NCBI RefSeq assembly: GCF_022700675.1
Contig: NZ_CP062182.1
Location: 2,294,001 to 2,358,000 of the forward strand
Length of the DNA stretch: 64,000 nt
Reading direction: 5' to 3'
From: Acinetobacter sp. ASP199
Lineage (GTDB): Bacteria; Pseudomonadota; Gammaproteobacteria; Pseudomonadales; Moraxellaceae
Shown here: piece after piece, positions 43,605 through 56,386 of the stretch
Numbering within the stretch: position 1 is the stretch's first letter
How the letters are laid out: each line of letters opens with the position of its first letter
Program-made: the position numbers and the translations under genes
The notes under the pieces: model-generated
The model's input: only the letters and a program-made list of their open reading frames with translations
The model's database searches: none
What the model was told of the DNA's origin: nothing

Positions 43605-45500
43605 TTATTTCCCCACTACCTGAATCACGAGCAAGATCATCAGTAGGACAACGACACCGAGCCCCATACTAGATGCATATTCGCGCAGTGAACCGGTTTG
43701 ACGTGAACTTGTGAAGCTGTGACCACTTTTTACAAGTGCAGGCAGTACCAACCACAAGCCATCAATTGGATCACGACCGAACAATTTCGCGAAGAATAAA
43801 TAAGGCTTCACAAAGATCAGGTCATATAGTGCATCAAAACCAAGTGCATTGCGGCAAATGTTCGCAAGACCAGCACCCAGTGAAGTCTTAGCAAACGATT
43901 TCACTGCATTGTAAGCAAAAGCAAACAACACCACACCAACAGCAAGACCAGCCAATGCCACTGCAATCGCAACGTATTCTGCACCATGTGCACCTGCAAC
44001 TAAGTTTTCAGGAATCACAAATGCTGGAATTTTCGCTGCATCAAGCGCTGCCATTACTGGTACTTTAAGCACGATCGCCAAGCCCGTAGAAAGGACTGCA
44101 AGAATCGCCAAAGGAGCCCAGTAAGTCACACCTTTGATCTCGTGATAAGGTGTGTTTTCTTTACCGAAGAATACAACCCAGATTAAACGGAATGTATAGA
44201 TCGATGTTAAGAATGCACCTGCTACACCTACCCAGTACAACGTGTTGTACACTGGTAAGCCAGCTAAATGACTTTGAGTCCAAACTGCAGCCAAGATCGC
44301 ATCTTTAGAGAAGAAGCCGATGGTTAAGAATGGAATTGCAGCCAAGGCACCGCCACCAATTGCGAAACATGCGAACAGGAATTTGTTCTTGTAGAACAAA
44401 CCGCCCATCTTGAAGATGTTTTGTTCGTGATGGAACGCAAGAATCACCGCACCAGACGACAAGAACAATAATGCCTTGAAGAATGCGTGAGTCAGCATGT
44501 GGAATAGACCAGCCTGGTATGCTTCAGCACCCACTGCCATGAACATATAACCCAATTGACTCATGGTTGAGTAAGCAAGGATACGTTTAATGTCAGTTTG
44601 AACAAGCGCAGCAAAACCAGCTACAAGTAATGTCACCGCACCAGTAATCGAGATGAACATCATCACTTCAGGCGCAAGTTCAAATACTGTGAACAGACGG
44701 CAGCACAGGTAAACACCCGCTGTTACCATTGTTGCAGCGTGGATCAATGCAGACACTGGTGTAGGACCAGCCATCGCATCTGCTAACCATGTTTGTAACG
44801 GGATCTGTGCAGATTTACCAGCAGCACCCAGGAACAACATTAATGCAGTCCAGATAGTCAATGATGAGCTTTGAGTCATCACAGTCGCAGCATTTTCAAC
44901 GATGTACTGAGTATTCAGCGTACCGAATTGCTGGAAGATCAGGAACATTGCGATCAACAGGAATACGTCACCCACACGAGTCACAGTAAACGCCTTGATT
45001 GCAGCCAAACCGTTTTTCGGGTTCTCATAGTAGTAACCGATCAACAGGTAAGAACATAGACCTACGCCTTCCCAGCCCAGGAACAATAACGCCAGGTTAT
45101 CGCCCAGAACCAACAGCAACATGCTCGCAACGAACAGGTTGAAGTAAGAGAAGAAACGTGCGAAGTCTTCTTCACCGCGCATGTACCATGATGCAAAGAT
45201 ATGGATCAGGAAACCAACGCCCGTTACCATGCCCAGCATTAACAGAGACAAACCGTCTAAATGCAAGCTGATGCCAGGAGCAAAACCACCGACATTGAAC
45301 CAGGTCCAGAGATGTTGAACCTGAGCAACTGAACCGTTACTCGTAAATTCCATACCCGCGATCAGTGCAAATAATGCAGACAGACCTACGGAACCCACAC
45401 CAATAATGGCTGCAACAGATTCAGGAAGCTTGTTACGCCCTGCCGCTAACAATACAAAGCCGATTAGCGGAAATAAAATTGTTAGATATAAATAACTCAT
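43605..45500 (-). CDS. nuoL: NADH-quinone oxidoreductase subunit L
   Basis: 631 residues, the distal antiporter-like subunit, with about 16 membrane helices and the long lateral helix near the C-terminus. Typical segments are [38 protein letters not shown] and [19 protein letters not shown]. Its start overlaps the nuoK stop by 4 bp. It drives one proton channel and couples movement along the membrane arm. Confidence 0.97.
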   Translation of the reverse strand: MSYLYLTILFPLIGFVLLAAGRNKLPESVAAIIGVGSVGLSALFALIAGMEFTSNGSVAQVQHLWTWFNVGGFAPGISLHLDGLSLLMLGMVTGVGFLIHIFASWYMRGEEDFARFFSYFNLFVASMLLLVLGDNLALLFLGWEGVGLCSYLLIGYYYENPKNGLAAIKAFTVTRVGDVFLLIAMFLIFQQFGTLNTQYIVENAATVMTQSSSLTIWTALMLFLGAAGKSAQIPLQTWLADAMAGPTPVSALIHAATMVTAGVYLCCRLFTVFELAPEVMMFISITGAVTLLVAGFAALVQTDIKRILAYSTMSQLGYMFMAVGAEAYQAGLFHMLTHAFFKALLFLSSGAVILAFHHEQNIFKMGGLFYKNKFLFACFAIGGGALAAIPFLTIGFFSKDAILAAVWTQSHLAGLPVYNTLYWVGVAGAFLTSIYTFRLIWVVFFGKENTPYHEIKGVTYWAPLAILAVLSTGLAIVLKVPVMAALDAAKIPAFVIPENLVAGAHGAEYVAIAVALAGLAVGVVLFAFAYNAVKSFAKTSLGAGLANICRNALGFDALYDLIFVKPYLFFAKLFGRDPIDGLWLVLPALVKSGHSFTSSRQTGSLREYASSMGLGVVVLLMILLVIQVVGK

Positions 45501-45805
45501 CCGCGCATCTCACTAGCAGCATCCACATCCAGATGATGGAAGCGATGATAGAACTGAAGGACGATCGCAAGACCAATACACGCCTCTGCCGCAGCCAGCG
45601 TCAGAATAAAGATGAACATGATCTGACCATCTGGCTGTGCCCAGGCACTGCCCGCCAGGACGAACGCTAAAGCAGCAGCGTTCATCATGATTTCAAGGCT
45701 CATTAGAATGAATAGCAGGTTGCGTCGCACCATTACACCGTAAAAACCCAGTGCAAAAAGAATGGATGCAACGATCAAACCATGCTCTAAAGGGATGTTG
45801 CCCAT
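45497..45805 (-). CDS. nuoK: NADH-quinone oxidoreductase subunit K
   Basis: 102 residues with three membrane helices, the usual NuoK size. The proton-path glutamates are in [18 protein letters not shown] and in [13 protein letters not shown]. It overlaps nuoL by 4 bp and touches nuoJ by one base, the tight packing of a core complex I operon. Confidence 0.96.
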   Translation of the reverse strand: MGNIPLEHGLIVASILFALGFYGVMVRRNLLFILMSLEIMMNAAALAFVLAGSAWAQPDGQIMFIFILTLAAAEACIGLAIVLQFYHRFHHLDVDAASEMRG

Positions 45806-46326
45806 TATTTATTGTCCTCTTCTGCACCTGGTTCACGTTTGCCAAGATGGTAAGCAGCAACAAGTGCGCCTAACAGTAACATCGCAGCAACTTCTACCAA
45901 TAGTAAGTACTGTGTAAAGAGCGTTTGACCAACTGCTTTAGGGCCAACAATTTCAGCACCCATCACCAGAGACGGCTGAGCGTAGTCAGAGTTCAGCACC
46001 CAAACCAGGATCAGACCGATCAGGAAGCTCATGAGTGCCGGGTAAGCCCAGGCACTTGAAGTTAACCACTTACGCTCCTGCTCAATGGTTTGTTCACCCA
46101 GGTTCAGCATCATCACCACGAATACGAACAAGACCATGATCGCACCAGCGTAAACGATGATCTCAAGAGCACCGGCAAACGGCGCTCCTACGATCATGAA
46201 CATGCCTGCAACTGCAAGAAGTGAAACAATCAGACTTAACAAAGCATGTACCGGGTTCGCGTTAGTCACTACACGAACCGTAGAGACGATGGCCACAAGC
46301 GCCATCAGATAAAACGGCCACATCAT
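45805..46326 (-). CDS. nuoJ: NADH-quinone oxidoreductase subunit J
   Basis: 173 residues with five hydrophobic segments. [20 protein letters not shown] is the typical third helix near the pi-bulge that moves during proton pumping. It overlaps the nuoI stop by 4 bp and shares one base with nuoK. It belongs to the membrane arm of complex I next to the quinone site. Confidence 0.95.
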   Translation of the reverse strand: MMWPFYLMALVAIVSTVRVVTNANPVHALLSLIVSLLAVAGMFMIVGAPFAGALEIIVYAGAIMVLFVFVVMMLNLGEQTIEQERKWLTSSAWAYPALMSFLIGLILVWVLNSDYAQPSLVMGAEIVGPKAVGQTLFTQYLLLVEVAAMLLLGALVAAYHLGKREPGAEEDNK

Positions 46327-46865
46327 GGTAATAGACTCCGTACATCAACAGGCGCACTTTCACGCTGTGCTTGACCTTTATCTTTACCAGTTACAGCCAT
46401 ACCTGTTACACGGTAGAAGTTATAGTCAGGATATTTACCAGGACCAGAAATCAGTAAGTGTTCTTTTTCATAGACCAGGTCTTGACGAACATATTCACTG
46501 AGTTCGAAATCAGGTGTCATTTGAATCGCAGTGGTTGGACATGCTTCTTCACACATACCGCAGAAAATGCAGCGTGAGAAGTTAATGCGGAAGAATTCCG
46601 GATACCAGCGGCCATCTTCTTTTTCTGCTTTTTGCAGAGAGATACAGCCTACCGGACAGGCAACCGCACACAGGTTACATGCAACACAACGCTCTTCGCC
46701 ATCTGGGTCACGTGTCAACACAATACGGCCACGGAAACGTGGTGGTACGATGTCTTCCGCTTTCACTTCTGGGTACAAAATAGTGTCACGTTTGCGCGTT
46801 GCATGGCTGAACACCATCCACAACGAGCGAACGATCGAACCAAATCCAGCTAGAAATTTAAACAT
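46323..46865 (-). CDS. nuoI: NADH-quinone oxidoreductase subunit I
   Basis: 180 residues from the ATG at 46865, which has GGGAG upstream; a longer frame starting at 46895 adds an unlikely Cys/Arg-rich head. There are two 4Fe-4S motifs, [12 protein letters not shown] and [12 protein letters not shown], carrying clusters N6a and N6b that hand electrons towards NuoB. It lies on the cytoplasmic side of the inner membrane. Confidence 0.96.
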   Translation of the reverse strand: MFKFLAGFGSIVRSLWMVFSHATRKRDTILYPEVKAEDIVPPRFRGRIVLTRDPDGEERCVACNLCAVACPVGCISLQKAEKEDGRWYPEFFRINFSRCIFCGMCEEACPTTAIQMTPDFELSEYVRQDLVYEKEHLLISGPGKYPDYNFYRVTGMAVTGKDKGQAQRESAPVDVRSLLP

Positions 46866-46881
46866 TTTGTTCTCCCTGCCC

Positions 46882-47883
46882 TTACCACAACACAACTGCG
46901 GCAGTAACCAGCAAGTTAACTAACGCCAATGGCAAGCAAATTTTCCAACCAAAGTTCATCACCTGGTCATAACGTGGACGCATTAAAGAGCCACGAGCCA
47001 AGACAAACATCATCACAAAGAATGAAGTTTTCAGAATGAACCATACTGCTGGAGGTAGGAAATCAAGACCGAATGGTGCTAACCAACCACCGAAGAATAA
47101 CGTTACGATTAATGCAGAGATCAGTACCACGTTTACATATTCCGCAACGAAGAACATACCCCATTTCATACCGCCGTATTCAACATGGTAACCTTCAGCC
47201 AATTCCTGTTCCGCTTCTGGTTGGTCAAATGGATGACGGTGCGTTACCGCTACACCCGCAACCACGAAGATCAGGAAGCCAAGGAACTGAGGAATCACAA
47301 ACCATACGTCTTTTTGTGCTTCTACAATTTCACGCATGTTGAATGAGCCAGCAATTGCCACTACACCCATCAACGAGATACCCAGGAACACTTCATAAGA
47401 AATAGTCTGAGCTGCAGAACGTAAACCACCTAAAAGCGCGTATTTGTTGTTAGATGACCAACCACCGAACAGTACTGCATAAACTGCAATACCTGCCATT
47501 GCCATAAAGAACAACAGACCGATGCTCATGTCTGCAACACCTAGGTAAGGTGAAACAGGAATAACCATGAACGACAGCACGGCAGTTGCCATCGCAACTG
47601 CAGGAGCCATACGGAAAGTCAGCTTGTCAGCAAATTTTGGTGTCCAGTCTTCCTTGAACATGATTTTCAGCATGTCGGCAACGATCTGGAACATACCACC
47701 CGGACCTACACGGTTAGGACCGTAACGGTCCTGCCACAAGCCCAGCAAACGACGTTCAATGAATGACATCAACGCTGCGATCAACACTACAACCAGTAAG
47801 ATCACAATTGCTTGAAGTACTGAATAGGCAATCGGCCAGTTTTCAGCCCACAGCGGCGTCTGACGGATCAATTCTTGTTCCAT
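46882..47883 (-). CDS. nuoH: NADH-quinone oxidoreductase subunit H
   Basis: 333 residues with about eight membrane helices. Family segments are [19 protein letters not shown] near the N-terminus and [21 protein letters not shown] on the quinone-site loop. NuoH joins the hydrophilic arm to the membrane arm and forms much of the quinone channel. It starts 3 bp after nuoG. Confidence 0.97.
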   Translation of the reverse strand: MEQELIRQTPLWAENWPIAYSVLQAIVILLVVVLIAALMSFIERRLLGLWQDRYGPNRVGPGGMFQIVADMLKIMFKEDWTPKFADKLTFRMAPAVAMATAVLSFMVIPVSPYLGVADMSIGLLFFMAMAGIAVYAVLFGGWSSNNKYALLGGLRSAAQTISYEVFLGISLMGVVAIAGSFNMREIVEAQKDVWFVIPQFLGFLIFVVAGVAVTHRHPFDQPEAEQELAEGYHVEYGGMKWGMFFVAEYVNVVLISALIVTLFFGGWLAPFGLDFLPPAVWFILKTSFFVMMFVLARGSLMRPRYDQVMNFGWKICLPLALVNLLVTAAVVLW

Positions 47884-47886
47884 GAA

Positions 47887-50565
47887 TTACACTCCTACCG
47901 CGACTGAAACAGGCTCTGCAAGAGATACCGTCGGTGCTAGACCAATTGGGTAACCAATATAACCTGTTGGTAAGTATTCAATCACTTGTACAGGAAGAAC
48001 GATTGAAGTCTCGCCTGCTTTCACAGTGATCTTCTGACCGTCTTGCAAGTTCAAGCGTGTAGCATCCTGTTCGCCCACTGCAAATACTGCATCCGGAATA
48101 CGTGATTCCATTGCAGGTGTTTTGATCGTGAATTCGCCAGATGCAAAGATGTGATGCATCGGTACCAGACGGAAGCTTTCAGCGTTCACAAGCACAGGTG
48201 CAGGTGCAACGAAAGTACGCGCTGGACGTTTTGGTAACAGGTCGAACAGACGGATACCAGAATCACCACCTTTCAGACGACCGCCCACTTTGTCCTGGAA
48301 TTTGTTCCAGGCTTGTGGCGAGTTCCAGCCCGCTGACCATGCGAATGGCACAAGTGGAGATGGAGTTTGGTCACCTACATAACCTTCCATAGAGAATGTT
48401 AATGCAGTGTCTTGGTCAGTCGGTTGTTTCGGCTCGTGTACAGAAAGCGGTGCACGCATTGCAGTACGGCCAGAGTAACGACGTGGTTCACGTGCAACTT
48501 TCAGACCATGAACACGGAAGCCCGCGTCTGGAGCAACGTCTTGAATTGCTTCAAGTGCAGGAACATTTTTCGCTACTGCATCAATGACGTCATCCAACAC
48601 TGTCCAAGAGATTGCTTGACCTTTCACACCAGTTTCAATGGCATGTAACCAGCGCCAAGATTCTTTGATCGCAAGTTCTGGTTTGTAGTAACTTGGGTCA
48701 TACACTTGGTAGAAACGTTGTGCACGGCCTTCTTGAGACACCACAGTACCGTCACCTTCAGCAAATGATGCAGCAGAAAGTACGATATTGGCTTTCTTCA
48801 CTGTCTCAGTTTCAGAATGATCAAGCACGATCACTTCTTTACCTGCCAGTGCAGCATCTACCTGAGCGGCTGGTAAACGACGGTAAAGGTCGTTTTCAAC
48901 AATCACTACAGTGTCGTAGTCCTGAGCAAATGCCTGCTCCAGACTGTTACCACCGAAGATTGCCAGACCCATTGAGTTCACTTCAGGAACAGTCAATGTA
49001 AGACCCGCATTACCAAGGTTCTGTGCAACTTGTGCAGCAGCTTCCATGATCGCAGCATCTTGTAGGCTAGTACCAGAGATGATCAGTGGTTTCTTCGCAG
49101 CTTTTAACGTATCGGCAATGGTTTGCGCAAATGCTTTGGCATCGTCATCTAAACCAAGAATGCTTTCGCCTTTCACAGCAGCAGCAACCGCAAAACCTAA
49201 ACGCGCGATGTCGTTTGGAGATGCAACCACTTCACCTGTCGCTACGTCCGCTAGACGTGTTTGTGTTGCAGCAAGAATGTAAATCGGAGATTTTGCATCT
49301 TGCGCAATACGTTGTACAGGCTCAGCCAGCCAGTCTGGTGTACGGCGTTCAGCCGCCATTTCTTTACCTTTATTTTTCGCAGCTTGGCGAACAGATAAAG
49401 CCATACGTGGCGCAGTTTGAGTCAGGTCTTCACCAAGAATCAACACAGCATCATAGCTTTCGATTTCACGCATGTTCGGGTTGTAAACACCCTCGGTTTG
49501 CATGATTGAAGCAGCCAGTTCAACCAGGTTTTGCTCTTTTTGAGACATACCCGTTGAGTAGTTGTCCTGACCCACTAACTCGCGTAATGCATAGTTGGTT
49601 TCAAGTGACGCACGTGGAGAGCCGATACCCAGAACTTTTTTACCTTGGATATTTGCAATCACAGTATCAAGTGCAGTATCAACTGAAACAGTTTCTACGT
49701 TGCTGCCTGTACGGAACTGTGGCTGACGTGGACGGTCTTCACGGTTTACGTAACCTGTACCGAAACGACCTTTGTCGCATAGGAAGTACTGGTTAACATC
49801 ACCATTGAAACGGTTTTCAACGCGACGAAGCTCGCCATAACGCTCACCTGGAGAGATGTTACAACCTGAAGAACAGCCATGACATACGCTTGGTGCGTAC
49901 TGCATGTCCCATTTACGGTTATAGCGTTCTGAGTGAGTCTTATCGGTGAATACACCCGTTGGACACACTTCGGTCAGGTTACCTGAGAATTCAGATTCCA
50001 AAGTACCTGATTCCGGACGACCGAAATAAACGCGAGAAGCGTTCGCATATACGCCGAAATCTGTACCGCCCGCATAGTCTTTGTAGTAACGAACACAACG
50101 GTAACATGCGATACAACGGTTCATCTCGTGCGCAATGAACGAACCAAGTTCTTGGTTGTAATGCGTACGTTTGGTGAAACGGTAACGACGACGGTCGTGT
50201 TGCGTCATCACTGTCATATCTTGCAGGTGACAGTGACCGCCTTCTTCACACACTGGACAGTCGTGCGGGTGGTTGGTCATCAAGAATTCAACAATCGAAG
50301 CACGGAAATCTTTTGCTTCTTTGTCTTCAATCGAGATGTAGGTATTGTCAGATGCAGGCGTCATACATGACATGACCAAACGGCCACGCGTATCTTCTGG
50401 ATTCGCGTATTGGGTCACGGCACATTGACGGCAAGAACCGACAGAACCTAAGGATGGATGCCAACAAAAGTATGGGATATCAATGCCAAGACTCAAACAT
50501 GCTTGTAGCAAGTTTTCCGAGCCGTTGACTTCATACGATTTACCATCGACATGAATTGTAGCCAT
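47887..50565 (-). CDS. nuoG: NADH-quinone oxidoreductase subunit G
   Basis: 892 residues. The N-terminal 2Fe-2S domain has [19 protein letters not shown] and a later cysteine. A 4Fe-4S region includes [13 protein letters not shown], and [11 protein letters not shown] and [13 protein letters not shown] follow. The rest is a molybdopterin-oxidoreductase-like domain without cofactor. NuoG carries several clusters that pass electrons from NuoE/F to NuoI. It lies between nuoF and nuoH in the operon, with small gaps. Confidence 0.96.
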   Translation of the reverse strand: MATIHVDGKSYEVNGSENLLQACLSLGIDIPYFCWHPSLGSVGSCRQCAVTQYANPEDTRGRLVMSCMTPASDNTYISIEDKEAKDFRASIVEFLMTNHPHDCPVCEEGGHCHLQDMTVMTQHDRRRYRFTKRTHYNQELGSFIAHEMNRCIACYRCVRYYKDYAGGTDFGVYANASRVYFGRPESGTLESEFSGNLTEVCPTGVFTDKTHSERYNRKWDMQYAPSVCHGCSSGCNISPGERYGELRRVENRFNGDVNQYFLCDKGRFGTGYVNREDRPRQPQFRTGSNVETVSVDTALDTVIANIQGKKVLGIGSPRASLETNYALRELVGQDNYSTGMSQKEQNLVELAASIMQTEGVYNPNMREIESYDAVLILGEDLTQTAPRMALSVRQAAKNKGKEMAAERRTPDWLAEPVQRIAQDAKSPIYILAATQTRLADVATGEVVASPNDIARLGFAVAAAVKGESILGLDDDAKAFAQTIADTLKAAKKPLIISGTSLQDAAIMEAAAQVAQNLGNAGLTLTVPEVNSMGLAIFGGNSLEQAFAQDYDTVVIVENDLYRRLPAAQVDAALAGKEVIVLDHSETETVKKANIVLSAASFAEGDGTVVSQEGRAQRFYQVYDPSYYKPELAIKESWRWLHAIETGVKGQAISWTVLDDVIDAVAKNVPALEAIQDVAPDAGFRVHGLKVAREPRRYSGRTAMRAPLSVHEPKQPTDQDTALTFSMEGYVGDQTPSPLVPFAWSAGWNSPQAWNKFQDKVGGRLKGGDSGIRLFDLLPKRPARTFVAPAPVLVNAESFRLVPMHHIFASGEFTIKTPAMESRIPDAVFAVGEQDATRLNLQDGQKITVKAGETSIVLPVQVIEYLPTGYIGYPIGLAPTVSLAEPVSVAVGV

Positions 50566-50576
50566 AGTCGAATTCC

Positions 50577-51908
50577 TTAAGCTTGTTCTACGTTGCTAGT
50601 CTGAGCCGCTGCATTCACAACTTTAGCTTCAAACTCGCCACGGAAATGTTTGAGTGCGCCCATAAGTGGTTCCATCGCACCTGGTGCGTGAGCACAGAAA
50701 GTCTTACCAATCCAAAGCTTACGAGTAAGCTCTTGTAAGTGATCGATATCTTCTTTCTTACCTGTACCATCTTCCAGTGCTTTAAGCGCTTTAACCGCCC
50801 AAGGTAAACCATCACGGCAAGGTGTACACCAACCGCAAGACTCACGCGCAAAGAATTCTTCTAGGTTACGTGTTGCTGAAACCATACATTGTGTTTCATC
50901 AACCACCATGAGCAAACAGGTACCCAAACGTGAACCTGCTTTCATGATGCTTTCCGCATCCATTGGAAGATCGATATGTTCAGCTGCCAAGAAGTCAGTT
51001 GAAGCACCGCCTGGTAACCAAGCTTTTAGTTTTAAACCATCACGCATACCGCCCGCATGATCTTCGATCACTTCGCGCGCAGTTGTACCGAATGGAAGTT
51101 CCCAAAGACCTGGGAATTTAACTTTACCTGATGCACCATAGATTTTTGTGCCTGGATCTTTTGATTTACCCGCAGATAAGCCGATATACCATTCAGGGCC
51201 ACGAAGCATAATTGCGGGTAGGTTGTTGTAGGTCTCTACGTTGTTGACAATCGTAGGACGACCCCAAGCACCTGCAACTTGTGGGAATGGTGGCTTCGTA
51301 CGTGGGTTTGCACGGCGACCTTCAAGCGAGTTAATCAATGCAGTTTCTTCACCACAGATATAACGACCCGCACCGGTATGCACGTGCATTTCAAAGTTCC
51401 AGCCTGATCCAAGGATGTCTTCACCCAAGTAACCTTTGGCACGAACTTGTTCTAAAGCTTCGTTCAAATACTTCGCAGCTTCGATGTACTCACCACGGAT
51501 AAAGATATAACCGTGTGTTGCTTCAAGCGTATAGCCTGCAATCAACATCCCTTCGATCAACTGATGCGGAAGATCTTCCATCAACAGACGGTCTTTAAAG
51601 GTACCTGGTTCCATCTCATCGGCATTACAAATCAGGTAACGTGGACCTGAATTGTCATTTGGCGCCATCAAAGACCATTTGATGCCTGCTGGGAAGCCTG
51701 CACCACCACGACCTTTAACAGTCGCTGCTTTAATCACATCAAGCACATCTTTTGGCGGCATAGACAATGCTTTTTTGAAGCCTGCGTAGCCTTCTAAAGC
51801 TTCGTAGTCATCTGCATTGCGTACGTTTGCCTGTTTACTCAAGCGCCATGTTAATGGATGAGTTTCCGGGTTGCCGTCGCCATAAATTGGTTTTGGTTCA
51901 GTATTCAT
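50577..51908 (-). CDS. nuoF: NADH-quinone oxidoreductase subunit F
   Basis: 443 residues. The NADH- and FMN-binding region has [16 protein letters not shown] and [18 protein letters not shown]. The 4Fe-4S cluster N3 motif is [12 protein letters not shown] plus a later cysteine in KTFCAHAPG. It is the entry point for NADH electrons. It overlaps nuoE by 4 bp. Confidence 0.97.
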   Translation of the reverse strand: MNTEPKPIYGDGNPETHPLTWRLSKQANVRNADDYEALEGYAGFKKALSMPPKDVLDVIKAATVKGRGGAGFPAGIKWSLMAPNDNSGPRYLICNADEMEPGTFKDRLLMEDLPHQLIEGMLIAGYTLEATHGYIFIRGEYIEAAKYLNEALEQVRAKGYLGEDILGSGWNFEMHVHTGAGRYICGEETALINSLEGRRANPRTKPPFPQVAGAWGRPTIVNNVETYNNLPAIMLRGPEWYIGLSAGKSKDPGTKIYGASGKVKFPGLWELPFGTTAREVIEDHAGGMRDGLKLKAWLPGGASTDFLAAEHIDLPMDAESIMKAGSRLGTCLLMVVDETQCMVSATRNLEEFFARESCGWCTPCRDGLPWAVKALKALEDGTGKKEDIDHLQELTRKLWIGKTFCAHAPGAMEPLMGALKHFRGEFEAKVVNAAAQTSNVEQA

Positions 51909-52414
51909 ACATACTTCTCCAATAACTGTTTAATTGATGTCACTTCAACAAGACCGTGAGTATCTTCATCAATCATTAAAGTTGGGCCTTTGTCGCAGTT
52001 GCCTAAACAGCAAATTGGAAGCAAAGTAAAACGACCATCTGCAGTGGTTTGACCAAAAGAAATACCCAATTCGCGTTGGAATGCTTCAGCCAAAGTTTCT
52101 GCACCCATCAAGAAGCAAGCGATCGAATCACATAATAAAATTACGTGACGGCCTACTGGCTGACGGTAAATACGGTTATAGAACGTCGCAACACCTTCGA
52201 GGTCCGCAACGCTCATTGAAAGCAATTGTGCAATTGCATTCATTTGCGCATCATCAACCCAACCATTACGGCGTTGTACATGCTTAAGCGCATCTAAACA
52301 CGCCGCACGTGGGTACGGATAATGCTCAATGTGATGTTGAATTTCCTGGATTTCTTCCGCAGTCAAAATCCCTTCAACATTCACACGTGGCTTTTTATCA
52401 GTCAAAATCATCAT
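51905..52414 (-). CDS. nuoE: NADH-quinone oxidoreductase subunit E
   Basis: 169 residues. The 2Fe-2S ligands lie in [14 protein letters not shown] (C-x4-C) and [12 protein letters not shown] (C-x3-C). NuoE pairs with NuoF and holds cluster N1a. The start used gives [12 protein letters not shown]; the second Met differs by only one codon. It overlaps nuoF by 4 bp and follows nuoCD after about 14 bp. Confidence 0.95.
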   Translation of the reverse strand: MMILTDKKPRVNVEGILTAEEIQEIQHHIEHYPYPRAACLDALKHVQRRNGWVDDAQMNAIAQLLSMSVADLEGVATFYNRIYRQPVGRHVILLCDSIACFLMGAETLAEAFQRELGISFGQTTADGRFTLLPICCLGNCDKGPTLMIDEDTHGLVEVTSIKQLLEKYV

Positions 52415-52428
52415 AATGCGATTACCCC

Positions 52429-54216
52429 TTAGCGATCCACGTCAGCCATTACGACGTCAATTGTCGCTAAATAAATGATTAAGTCAGACATTAAGCTGCC
52501 GTTAATCACAGAAGGCATTTGCTGTAAATGCGTGAAGGTTGGTGTACGAATACGGGTACGGTAACTCATCGTTGACTTGTCTGAAGTCAAGTAGTAGTTC
52601 GATGCACCTTTCACCACTTCCGCCATGACAGATGCTTCGCCTGCTGGCATTACAGGACCCCAAGATACGCTTAAGAAGTGCGTAATCAAGGTTTCAATAT
52701 CTTGTAATGTCTTGTCTTTTGGTGGTGGAACAGCCAATGGATGGTCTGCTTTATACGCACCAGATGGCATGTTGTCCAGACACTGCTTGATGATTTTCAG
52801 CGATTGTTCAATTTCACGATAGTGAACGATCACACGTGCATATGCATCGCCTTCGTACTCCACCGGCACTTCGAAATCGTAGTTTTCATAACCACTGTAT
52901 GGACGGTATTTACGTACGTCAAAGTCGATACCAGTTGCACGTAAACCGGTACCTGTTACGCCCCATGCCAATGCAGATTTCGCATCGTATTGCGCCACGT
53001 TACGGGTACGGCCTTCAAAGACTGAGTTTTTCAGGGCTGCAGTGTGGTATTCCTTCAAACGTTTTGGCATCCAATCCAGGATTTCACGGATCAGATGCTG
53101 CCAGTTATTTGGAAGGTCATGCGCAGTCCCGCCGATACGGAACCATGCTGGATGCATACGGTAACCGGTGATCGCTTCGATTGCGTCATAGATCTTTTGA
53201 CGGTCAGCGAACATATAGAATACAGGGGTCATACCACCGGCATCCTGAATCGCAGTACCGATATACAGCAAGTGGTTATTGATACGGAACAGTTCCGACA
53301 TCATCACGCGGATACATTGTGCACGGTCAGGAACAGTAATCCCGGCCATCTGCTCAACACCCATCACGTATGGCATGTTTTGCGCACAACCACCCAGGTA
53401 GTCAACACGGTCTGTATACGGAATGAAAGAGTGCCAGGTTTGACGCTCAGCCATCTTCTCTACACCACGGTGGTGATAACCAATATCCGGTACACAGTCC
53501 TTAATTTCTTCACCATCCATCTGTAGGATGACACGGAAAGCACCATGCGCAGACGGGTGGTTAGGACCTAAGTTCAGGAACATGAAGTCTTCATCGGCTG
53601 TGCCGCGTTTCATGCCCCAGTCTTCAGGAACGAAACGAAGATGTTCTTGTTCATAATCTTGTTTGGCCTGGTTTTGACGGTACGGGGTATATTCAGTCGC
53701 ACGTGCAGAATACTCTTTACGTAGCGGATGACCTTCCCAGTAAGTCGGCAACAAAATACGACGGAGCATTGGATGCCCTTCGAAGTTGATACCAAACATG
53801 TCATAGGCTTCACGTTCATACCAGTTCGCGTTTGGCCAGATATTCGTTGCAGTCGGGATATTGAGATCGCTCTCATTCAACGCAACTTTAATACGGATAT
53901 CCGTATTACGCTCTAGCGATAACAAGTGATAGAACACTGTAAAGTCAGACGCAGGTAAACCGTCACGGTGCGTACGCAGACGCTCATCTACCGCTGACAG
54001 GTCGAACAGCATCACGTATGGACGTGACACTGTACGCAAGAACATTAAAACGTCTTGTACACGTGCGCGCTCAACCCAGACTGTCGGGAAATCCTCGAAA
54101 GTTGTTTGCACATAGAAGTTCTCACCAAATTTGGTTTTGAGTTCTTCTACAATTGCAAATGCAGGGCGGGAATCAACTGCTGTTGATTCTGGCATAGCAA
54201 TGTCAGTTTCAGCCAT
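52429..54216 (-). CDS. nuoCD: NADH-quinone oxidoreductase fused subunit C/D
   Basis: 595 residues, a natural fusion of NuoC (about 1-190; [19 protein letters not shown]) and NuoD (about 210-595; [21 protein letters not shown] and SADFD-like C-terminal quinone-site residues in [15 protein letters not shown]). The fusion is common in gammaproteobacteria. It forms the quinone-reducing site with NuoB and NuoH. An 88-bp gap separates it from nuoB. Confidence 0.97.
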   Translation of the reverse strand: MAETDIAMPESTAVDSRPAFAIVEELKTKFGENFYVQTTFEDFPTVWVERARVQDVLMFLRTVSRPYVMLFDLSAVDERLRTHRDGLPASDFTVFYHLLSLERNTDIRIKVALNESDLNIPTATNIWPNANWYEREAYDMFGINFEGHPMLRRILLPTYWEGHPLRKEYSARATEYTPYRQNQAKQDYEQEHLRFVPEDWGMKRGTADEDFMFLNLGPNHPSAHGAFRVILQMDGEEIKDCVPDIGYHHRGVEKMAERQTWHSFIPYTDRVDYLGGCAQNMPYVMGVEQMAGITVPDRAQCIRVMMSELFRINNHLLYIGTAIQDAGGMTPVFYMFADRQKIYDAIEAITGYRMHPAWFRIGGTAHDLPNNWQHLIREILDWMPKRLKEYHTAALKNSVFEGRTRNVAQYDAKSALAWGVTGTGLRATGIDFDVRKYRPYSGYENYDFEVPVEYEGDAYARVIVHYREIEQSLKIIKQCLDNMPSGAYKADHPLAVPPPKDKTLQDIETLITHFLSVSWGPVMPAGEASVMAEVVKGASNYYLTSDKSTMSYRTRIRTPTFTHLQQMPSVINGSLMSDLIIYLATIDVVMADVDR

Positions 54217-54304
54217 TGGCTTGGCTTCCTATTTAATACAAATTCAGTCAACCTAAACGACAATTACACCCAAGTCGGGTGCATAAAGAAATTTGTCGCT
54301 TAAA

Positions 54305-54985
54305 TTATTTAATTTCATCCATTGAGCGCAGATTTTTCACAGCAATACGCTGATCTTTCTTACGGTCACGTTCTGGCATCATCTTTGGCTTATACACTGG
54401 CTGAAGATCATCACCAATCACCGCAGAAAGCGGACGACGCTCAAGTTGAATCTGGTCTTGCAATAGCATTAATGCCTGGATCAATGCTTCAGGACGTGGC
54501 GGACAGCCTGGGATGTACACATCCACCGGGATAATTTTGTCCACGCCTTGTACAACTGAATAGATGTCGTACATACCACCTGAGTTTGCACATGCACCCA
54601 TTGAAATAACCCATTTCGGTTCAAGCATCTGTTCATACAGACGTTGAATAACCGGAGCCATTTTCACGAAGCAGGTACCTGCAACAATCATCAAGTCTGC
54701 CTGACGCGGTGAAGCACGAATAACTTCGGCACCGAAACGTGACAAGTCATGCACGCCGGTTAAGGTCGTTGCATACTCTACGTAGCAGCATGATGTACCA
54801 AAGTTGAACGGCCAAACTGAGTTCTTACGCCCCCAGTTTACTGCTGTATGCATCACATCCTCTAAACGAGTCATGAATACATTTTTATTCACTTCTTCCT
54901 GTAGAAGCGGGTCGTCTACAACGATACGCTCCTGAAGTGGATATTGATCAGCATCCGGATTCGCACGGGTTAATGTATATTTCAT
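54305..54985 (-). CDS. nuoB: NADH-quinone oxidoreductase subunit B
   Basis: 226 residues. It carries the terminal cluster N2 region, with two adjacent cysteines in [22 protein letters not shown] and [13 protein letters not shown]. It hands electrons to quinone. The start at 54985 lies 6 bp after the nuoA stop. The C-terminus is slightly extended and basic ([19 protein letters not shown]). Confidence 0.97.
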   Translation of the reverse strand: MKYTLTRANPDADQYPLQERIVVDDPLLQEEVNKNVFMTRLEDVMHTAVNWGRKNSVWPFNFGTSCCYVEYATTLTGVHDLSRFGAEVIRASPRQADLMIVAGTCFVKMAPVIQRLYEQMLEPKWVISMGACANSGGMYDIYSVVQGVDKIIPVDVYIPGCPPRPEALIQALMLLQDQIQLERRPLSAVIGDDLQPVYKPKMMPERDRKKDQRIAVKNLRSMDEIK

Positions 54986-54991
54986 CCCGTA

Positions 54992-55537
54992 TTACTCCTT
55001 ATCAGATAATGGAGCCGGTGAACCTTTCACACGACCAGATGATTGAGCTGGGATTTGCCCCGTAGGATCCATCACCAATTCTTCAACCGAATTGAAGCGC
55101 GTAATTTCTGCAAGATCCATGTTTGGCGAACCAATCTTAGCTTTAATTCCTGCCGCCTTACGTTTGTCTGAAGGTGCCCAGTTCAGCGCGCCTGTCGATA
55201 ATTCGTAAATCAAACCAACAAGTAAAACTAAAATAAAGATCGCTGCAGTTGCAAAACCAACCCAACCCACTTCACGAACAGAAACTGCCCATGCATAGAG
55301 ATAAAGTGCTTCCAAATCAAATACGACGAAGAATATTGCAACCAAATAGAATTTTGCAGACAAGCGGATACGAGCTCCACCTGCGCTGACTACGCCTGAC
55401 TCAAACTGGTCCTGCTTCGCACGGCCCCATGATTTACCCCCAAGGAGTAATGGGACAGTCAGCATAAAGACGCATAAAAATGTAACGCCGATCACGAAGG
55501 CAATAATTGCCCATTCGTATGGAGTAATGGCACTCAT
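54992..55537 (-). CDS. nuoA: NADH-quinone oxidoreductase subunit A
   Basis: 181 residues from the ATG at 55537 ([17 protein letters not shown]), with AGGAG ten bases upstream; an earlier in-frame Met adds 24 residues of unsupported sequence. Three membrane helices and the loop [21 protein letters not shown] near the quinone site are typical. The roughly 60-residue C-terminal tail after the last helix is longer than in many NuoA proteins. First gene of the operon. Confidence 0.94.
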   Translation of the reverse strand: MSAITPYEWAIIAFVIGVTFLCVFMLTVPLLLGGKSWGRAKQDQFESGVVSAGGARIRLSAKFYLVAIFFVVFDLEALYLYAWAVSVREVGWVGFATAAIFILVLLVGLIYELSTGALNWAPSDKRKAAGIKAKIGSPNMDLAEITRFNSVEELVMDPTGQIPAQSSGRVKGSPAPLSDKE

Positions 55538-55939
55538 GCGGGGATAACTCCTGGCAGGCCTATGTATTAACAAAGAATGTATGTATTGGCCTTCAAATAC
55601 ACCAAACACAAAATTAATCCCGCCAATTGTACCTGATTTTGGATTTCACTTGCTAGCTTATAAGCCTTAGTCTTTTGGATGATTTTTTGGACGAATACCC
55701 GATTTTTCTAGGCTCCATCGCCCACGTTGCTAAACAATCGCTTTAACAAATTAAAAATAATAAATTCATTATTTTTTCCACAATCAGCTTAATTGTGCTC
55801 ATCATTGATGCTACTGAAACACAGTTAGCACCTGTGAATTGTGTATTTTTTGCAACCACTTGCGTCTGCAACTTCATCCGTTTGTCGCTTTGTGTTATTC
55901 CTATAAACAGCACAAAAACGAACAATAAGGATTGAATAT
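55538..55939. other. Divergent intergenic region between nuoA and the 118-residue gene
   Basis: A 402-bp AT-rich gap that should hold the nuo operon promoter on the minus strand and a plus-strand promoter for the small gene. A short open frame on the minus strand (55743-55925) has no usable ribosome-binding site. I see no repeat element and no clear operator, so the nuo leader may be long. Confidence 0.4.
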
Positions 55940-56296
55940 ATGAGTTTAAAGTTCACCCATAAACCTGATTATTTTCTCTATGCCCAGCTATTTGTTCGAC
56001 ATCTTGAAAATTATATTATGAAGCACCCTCAGGAAAATAATCCTAATTTTAACTTGCAGAATATTTATGACCTGTTTGGCAAGGATTTCGCTTCAGCCTC
56101 GACAAATTTAGAAGGTATTTTAAATATTGCTGATGAATATCGCGTGGAAACTCTGCATGGCGACCAGAAACTGATTCAAGGTTATAGCATCGATGGCAAG
56201 TACAATAACCTTCTGCTGAATCTGAATTCGGAAGCAGTCAAAAGTTTACGCGAAGGTAAACCGATTATTGAACCCGATGCTAAAATCCACGAGTAA
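55940..56296 (+). CDS. 118-residue protein of unknown function next to bfmS
   Basis: The ATG at 55940 has AAGGATTG upstream. The product (MSLKFTHKPDYFLYAQLFV...) is soluble, without signal peptide or membrane helix. It has a helical N-terminal half and GDQKLIQGYSIDGKYNNLLLNLNSEAV towards the end, which could be a beta-hairpin. It lies between the nuo promoter region and the convergent bfmS, with a bidirectional terminator behind it. I do not recognise the family. Confidence 0.65.
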   Translation: MSLKFTHKPDYFLYAQLFVRHLENYIMKHPQENNPNFNLQNIYDLFGKDFASASTNLEGILNIADEYRVETLHGDQKLIQGYSIDGKYNNLLLNLNSEAVKSLREGKPIIEPDAKIHE

Positions 56297-56341
56297 AGCT
56301 ATTTATAGAATTTAATTTCTTATTCATTGATGAGCTTCAAT

Positions 56342-56369
56342 AAAAAACGATGCGGATGCATCGTTTTTT
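56342..56369. terminator. Bidirectional terminator between the 118-residue gene and bfmS
   Basis: A perfect stem AAAAAACGATGC / GCATCGTTTTTT around GGAT, with A/T tracts on both sides, between convergent stops. Confidence 0.9.
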
Positions 56370-56386
56370 ATTACCTATAAAACCCT

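Noticed and set aside
55743..55925. A 60-codon minus-strand frame upstream of nuoA
   Set aside because: No usable ribosome-binding site, biased AT-rich composition and no recognisable features; it lies in the nuo promoter region.
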